From JAITWN01 sp964388175 (GTDB taxonomy: Bacteria; Pseudomonadota; Gammaproteobacteria; SZUA-140): a stretch of DNA of 45,470 nucleotides. The DNA lies in the NCBI GenBank assembly GCA_964388175.1, contig CAYLYS010000010.1:1-45470 (forward strand), read 5' to 3'. Below are positions 41,420 to 45,470 of this stretch, piece after piece. The notes below the pieces were generated by a model that saw only the letters and a list, made by a program, of their open reading frames with translations, made no database searches and had not been told where the DNA came from. Made by a program: the position numbers and the translations under genes. How positions within the stretch are numbered: position 1 is the stretch's first letter; every line of letters starts with the position of its first letter.

Positions 41420-44400
41420 CTAGGCCTTGGCCTCGGACTCCGTGGCTGCCTCCTCCTTGATCCTGCGCTTGCCGAACAGGCGCTGCACCACCACGAAGAA
41501 CAGCGGTGCGAAGAACAGGCCGAGGAAGGCGCCGACGATCATGCCGCCGAGCACGCCGGTGCCGATCGCGCGCTGCGCGCCGGAACCCGCGCCGGTGGCG
41601 AGGGCCAGCGGCAGCACACCCATGCCGAAGGCCAGCGAGGTCATCAGGATCGGACGCAGACGGTCGCGTATCGCCTGCATGGTCGCCTCCATCAACTCCA
41701 TGCCGCGCTCCATGTAATCCTTGGCGAAGGCGATGATCATGATGGCGTTCTTGCTGGTCAGACCGATGGTGGTCAGCATGGCCACCTGGAAATAGACGTC
41801 GCGTTCCAGCCCGCGCAGAGTGGTGGCGAGGGCGATGCCGAGGATACCGAGCGGCGCCACCAGCATCACCGCGGTCGGAATGCTCCAGCTTTCATAGAGG
41901 GCGGCGAGGCAGAGGAAGACGATGAGCAGCGATAGCGCATACAACATCGGTGTCTGGGCGCCGGCGCGACGTTCCTGATAGGACAGGCCGCTCCACTCCA
42001 TGGTGAAGCCGGGCGGCAGCTGCGCCACCAGGCGTTCCATTTCGGCCATCGCTTCGCCCGAGCTGACGCCCGGCGCGGCGTCGCCGTTGAGCTCCACCGC
42101 CGGCACGCCGTTGTAGCGTTCGAGGCGCGGCGAACCGTAGTCCCAGCTCGAGGTGGCGAAGGCCGAGAACGGCACCATCTTGCCTTCGTTGTTGCGCACC
42201 GACCAGCGATTGAAGTCCTCGGGCACCATGCGGAAGGGGGCGTCGGCCTGCATGTAGACGCGCTTGACGCGACCGCGATCGATGAAGTCGTCGATGTACT
42301 GTCCACCCCAGGCCGCCTGCAGCGTGGCGTTGACGTCGGCAACCGAGAGGCCGAGCGCGCCGGCCTTGCGCATGTCGACGTGCAGGCGGAACTGCGGCGT
42401 GTCCTCGAGACCGTTGGGACGCACGTTGCTGAGCAGCGGGCTCTGCGCCGCGGCGCCGAGCAACTGGTTGCGGGCGTTGACCAGCGCTTCGTGGCCGAGT
42501 CCGGCGTTGTCCTTGAGATAGAGGACGAAGCCGCCCGAGGTGCCGAGTTCCGGCATCGCCGGTGGGGCGAAGACGAATACGAAGGCATCCTTGATCTGGC
42601 TGAGCGCGCCCATCGCGCGTCCGGCCACGGCGCCGGCGGAGAGCTCGGGCGCCGTGCGTTCGTCCCAGTCCTTGAGCTTGATGAAGGCCATGCCGGTATT
42701 CTGGCCCGCGCCGCCGAAACTGAAGCCCTGCACGGTAAAGACCGATTCCACCGTATCCCGTTCGCTTTCGGAGAAATGCTGTTCGAGCTGGTAGAAGGAT
42801 TCCATGGTGCGTTCCTGCGTGGCGCCGACCGGCGCCTGCACCATCGAGAACAGCACGCCCTGATCCTCGGGCGGCAGGAACGAGCTCGGCAGATTCTTGA
42901 ACAGAATGCCCATCAGTCCCGCCAGCATCAGGAATACCACCAGGAAGCGGCCGCTGCGTCTGAGCATGTAGTGCACGACGCCGCGGTATTTCTCGCTGCC
43001 GCGATCGTAGGTGTGGTTGAACCAGCGGAAAAAGCCTTTCTCGCCATGATGCTCGCCTTTTTTCAGCGGCTTGAGCATGGTCGCGCACAGCGCCGGCGTG
43101 AGGATGAGCGCCACCAGCACCGAAAGCGCCATCGCCGAGACGATGGTGACGGAGAACTGCCGATAGATGACGCCGGTGGCGCCGCCCATGAACGCCATCG
43201 GCACGAACACCGCCGCCAGCACCATGCCGATGGCGACCAGCGCGCCGCTGATCTGCCGCATCGATTTGCGTGTGGCTTCACGCGGCGACAGACCCTCATC
43301 GCTCATCACGCGTTCCACGTTCTCCACCACCACGATGGCGTCGTCGACCAGCAGGCCGATGGCGAGCACCATGGCGAACATGGTGAGCATGTTGATGGAG
43401 AAACCGAGCGCGGCGAGGACGGCGAAAGTGCCGAGGAGCACGACAGGCACGGCGATCGTGGGGATCAGCGTGGCGCGGAAATTCTGCAGGAAGAGATACA
43501 TCACCAGGAACACCAGGATGATCGCTTCGATGAGGGTGCGGACGACGGAGCCGATGGCGACGGAGACGAACGGCGTGGTGTCGAAAGGCACGACCACTTT
43601 GAGGCCGGGCGGGAAGTTGACCTTCAACTCCTCCATGAGTTTTTCGACGGCCTCGGCGGTTTCCAGCGCATTGGCGCCGGTCGCCATCATGATCGCGATA
43701 CCGCTGGCGGGGCGGCCGTTCTGGCGGGTGATGACGTTATAGTTTTCCGCGCCCAGTTCGACGCGCGCGACATCGCCGAGGCGCAGCAGCGAGCCGTCCG
43801 GGTTGCTGCGCACGACGATATCGCGGAATTGCTCAGGTGTCTGCAGGCGGCTCTGCGCGGTGATCGTCGCATTGATGCGCTGACCGTCGACGGCGGGCGT
43901 GCCGCCGAGCTGGCCGACCGCGACCTGCTGGTTCTGTGCGCGAATGGCGGCAATCAGGTCGGCGGGGGAGAGTGCGTAGATGTCGAGCTTGTCGGGGTCG
44001 AGCCAGATGCGCATGGCGTACTGCGCGCCGAATACGCGCACGTTGCCGACGCCGGGCACACGGCTGAGCGGGTCGACCAGATTGGCGGCGACATAGTCGG
44101 CGATATCGTCCTTGCCCATGTGGCCGTCTTCGGAAACGAAGCCGACGACCATCAGGAAGCCGGTGTTGGCCTTGCTGACGTTGACGCCCTGCTGTTGTAC
44201 CTCCTGCGGCAGCAGCGGCATGGCGAGCTGCAATTTGTTTTGCACCTGTACCTGGGCGATATCGGCGTTGATGCCGTGATCGAAGGTCAGCGTGATCGAG
44301 GCGCTGCCGTCCCAGGAGCTGTTCGCCGACAGATAGAGCAGGCCGTCGAGCCCTTTCATGTTCTGCTCGATGATCTGCGTCACCGAATCTTCCACCACCT

Positions 44401-44563
44401 GGGCCGAGGCGCCGGGATAGGCGGCATCGATCGTGACCGTCGGCGGCGCGATCGTCGGGTACATGGAAACGGGGAGCTGGGTGATCGACAGCGCGCCCGC
44501 CAGCATGATGACGATGGCGATGACCCAGGCGAAGATCGGCCGGCCGATGAAGAATTGCGCCAT
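41420..44563 (-). CDS. RND multidrug efflux transporter (AcrB/MexB type)
   Basis: A 1047-residue HAE-1 pump with AcrB-like motifs throughout: MAQFFIGRPIFAWVIAI at the start, the YPTIAPPTVTIDAAYPGASAQ porter loop, Asp407-Asp408 of the proton relay in GLLVDDAIVVVENVERV (same numbers as AcrB), the conserved lysine in TIGLTSKNAIMI, and FFAPLFFVVVQRLF at the end. It exports a broad range of hydrophobic drugs with the adaptor encoded just upstream and a TolC-type channel encoded elsewhere. The gene follows the adaptor after 15 bases and is followed by the TetR gene. No defect is seen. Confidence 0.96.
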   Translation of the reverse strand: MAQFFIGRPIFAWVIAIVIMLAGALSITQLPVSMYPTIAPPTVTIDAAYPGASAQVVEDSVTQIIEQNMKGLDGLLYLSANSSWDGSASITLTFDHGINADIAQVQVQNKLQLAMPLLPQEVQQQGVNVSKANTGFLMVVGFVSEDGHMGKDDIADYVAANLVDPLSRVPGVGNVRVFGAQYAMRIWLDPDKLDIYALSPADLIAAIRAQNQQVAVGQLGGTPAVDGQRINATITAQSRLQTPEQFRDIVVRSNPDGSLLRLGDVARVELGAENYNVITRQNGRPASGIAIMMATGANALETAEAVEKLMEELKVNFPPGLKVVVPFDTTPFVSVAIGSVVRTLIEAIILVFLVMYLFLQNFRATLIPTIAVPVVLLGTFAVLAALGFSINMLTMFAMVLAIGLLVDDAIVVVENVERVMSDEGLSPREATRKSMRQISGALVAIGMVLAAVFVPMAFMGGATGVIYRQFSVTIVSAMALSVLVALILTPALCATMLKPLKKGEHHGEKGFFRWFNHTYDRGSEKYRGVVHYMLRRSGRFLVVFLMLAGLMGILFKNLPSSFLPPEDQGVLFSMVQAPVGATQERTMESFYQLEQHFSESERDTVESVFTVQGFSFGGAGQNTGMAFIKLKDWDERTAPELSAGAVAGRAMGALSQIKDAFVFVFAPPAMPELGTSGGFVLYLKDNAGLGHEALVNARNQLLGAAAQSPLLSNVRPNGLEDTPQFRLHVDMRKAGALGLSVADVNATLQAAWGGQYIDDFIDRGRVKRVYMQADAPFRMVPEDFNRWSVRNNEGKMVPFSAFATSSWDYGSPRLERYNGVPAVELNGDAAPGVSSGEAMAEMERLVAQLPPGFTMEWSGLSYQERRAGAQTPMLYALSLLIVFLCLAALYESWSIPTAVMLVAPLGILGIALATTLRGLERDVYFQVAMLTTIGLTSKNAIMIIAFAKDYMERGMELMEATMQAIRDRLRPILMTSLAFGMGVLPLALATGAGSGAQRAIGTGVLGGMIVGAFLGLFFAPLFFVVVQRLFGKRRIKEEAATESEAKA

Positions 44564-44578
44564 GATGGCCTCCGTTTC

Positions 44579-45469
44579 TTACTGGTCGGCGCCGGGAGCG
44601 GCGGCATTGGCGCCGCTGGCGTCGCTGCCGGCTTCGGTGGGTTGCAGCGGCGCGCCGGGCTGGATTTTCTGCAGGCCTTGAATGATGACGCGATCACCGG
44701 CGGCGAGACCGCTTGCCACCAGCCACTGATCGCCGATCGTGCGGCTGACCTCGACGGTGCGCCGCTCGGCGGTGCCGTCCTGCGCCACGACCATCGCCGA
44801 CGCGTTGCCCTTGGGGTCGCGGGTGATGCCCTGCTGCGGCACCAGCAGGCCCTGCTCGAGCACGGCGTTGCTGAGCAGCGCGCGTACGTACATGCCCGGC
44901 ATCAGCACATGGTCCGGGTTGGGAACCACGGCGCGCAGTGCGAAGCTGCCGGTGGAGGGGTCGACGGCGACGTCGGTGAAGGTCAGCTTGCCTTCGTGCC
45001 CATAGCGGCTGCTGTCTTCGAGCAGGATGGTGATCGGCGCATCGATGCCGCCCACCGCATTGCCGGACAGCGCCGTGCGCAACTGCAGCAGCTCACCGCT
45101 GGATTGGCTCAGGTCGACGTAGATGGGGTCGAGCTGCTGTACCGTGACCAGCGCGGTTTCCTGATTGGCGGTGACCAGGGCGCCTTCGGTGACGGTGGAG
45201 CGGCCGATGATGCCGTCGATCGGCGAGGTGATGCGGGTGTAGCCGAGCAGGACTTCGCTGCGCTCGACGGCGGCGCGGGCCATGCCCAGATCGCCCTCGG
45301 CGAGACGCAGCGAGGCGGTGGCGTTTTCATGATCCTGTGCACTGATCACCTTCGCCCTGGACAGATCGTCGGCGCGCTTGGCCTGCAGGCGTGTCTGTTC
45401 CGCCGCCGCCTCGGCGCGCGCCAGGGAGGCGCGGGCGCTGTTCAGGTCGGCGCGGTAGGTGGCGTCCTC
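44579..45469 (-). CDS. RND periplasmic adaptor protein (AcrA type), 5' end outside window
   Basis: The frame is open from the window edge at 45469. The visible part holds the end of the coiled-coil hairpin (RASLARAEAAAEQTRLQAKR), the second lipoyl half (RITSPIDGIIGRSTVTEGALV), the barrel domain (VDLSQSSGELLQLRTALSG), PNPDHVLMPGMYVRALL, and the membrane-proximal domain (LASGLAAGDRVIIQGLQKIQPG), all close to AcrA/MexA. The signal peptide and first lipoyl half lie outside. It forms one unit with the AcrB-like pump and TetR gene. Confidence 0.94.
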   Translation of the reverse strand, partial: EDATYRADLNSARASLARAEAAAEQTRLQAKRADDLSRAKVISAQDHENATASLRLAEGDLGMARAAVERSEVLLGYTRITSPIDGIIGRSTVTEGALVTANQETALVTVQQLDPIYVDLSQSSGELLQLRTALSGNAVGGIDAPITILLEDSSRYGHEGKLTFTDVAVDPSTGSFALRAVVPNPDHVLMPGMYVRALLSNAVLEQGLLVPQQGITRDPKGNASAMVVAQDGTAERRTVEVSRTIGDQWLVASGLAAGDRVIIQGLQKIQPGAPLQPTEAGSDASGANAAAPGADQ

Positions 45470-45470
45470 G

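Overview
This is a 45.5 kb piece of a GC-rich bacterial chromosome. It carries TonB-dependent receptors, outer-membrane beta-barrels, lipoproteins and three tripartite RND efflux systems, so the cell is Gram-negative. The nrdAB, trxC, EmrE and YbiX/PiuC-type proteins resemble those of Gammaproteobacteria. A Nevskiales- or Xanthomonadales-like gammaproteobacterium is my best guess, from protein style only. A run of ten N bases (28296-28305) shows that the source is a draft assembly. No tRNA, rRNA or CRISPR array was seen.

Layout. (1) 1-2810: the end of nrdA, then nrdB and a strong terminator. (2) 2812-8030: an accessory patch with an outer-membrane protein divergent from a small XRE regulator, hicAB, remnants of a second toxin-antitoxin pair, an IS256-type transposase remnant, an XRE fragment, two small lipoproteins, a secreted protein, an FMN reductase and two copies of a dispersed hairpin repeat. 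(3) 8148-9600: a histone-deacetylase-like amidohydrolase, then a PAAR-like fragment. (4) 9697-12026: a TonB-dependent receptor with its terminator and a palindrome-rich promoter. (5) 12375-18110: a tightly coupled minus-strand operon of an ArsR regulator with the cysteine spacing of persulfide sensors, a DUF2892 membrane protein, an RND adaptor, an RND pump and a periplasmic c-type heme protein. It is divergent from trxC. (6) 19144-23390: a second RND adaptor and pump. (7) 23400-26517: a beta-barrel protein, a possible small protein, a TrpD-like phosphoribosyltransferase, and a divergent DUF815 ATPase. (8) 26629-32443: a COG0523 metallochaperone GTPase under a palindrome-embedded promoter, then a Fiu/PiuA-like siderophore receptor divergent from piuC and an FMN hydroxy-acid oxidase, with a Fur-like box between them. 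(9) 32557-34776: a methyltransferase, a bacterial relative of animal beta-1,4-galactosyltransferases (GT7), and emrE. (10) 34950-38923: a large DUF748/AsmA-like protein, then a second COG0523 GTPase overlapping a SufE-like gene. (11) 38966-45469: a DUF481 barrel, an exported SAM-methyltransferase-like protein, a TetR regulator, and an AcrAB-type RND pump whose adaptor runs off the window.

The main theme is envelope transport and stress: three RND pumps, one SMR pump, iron uptake and metal handling. Points most worth a second look are the persulfide-sensor RND-heme operon with its chain of two four-codon mini-ORFs, the similar palindromes before both COG0523 GTPase genes, the GT7 glycosyltransferase, the 52-residue lipoprotein paired with a secreted protein, and the decayed toxin-antitoxin module beside intact hicAB.
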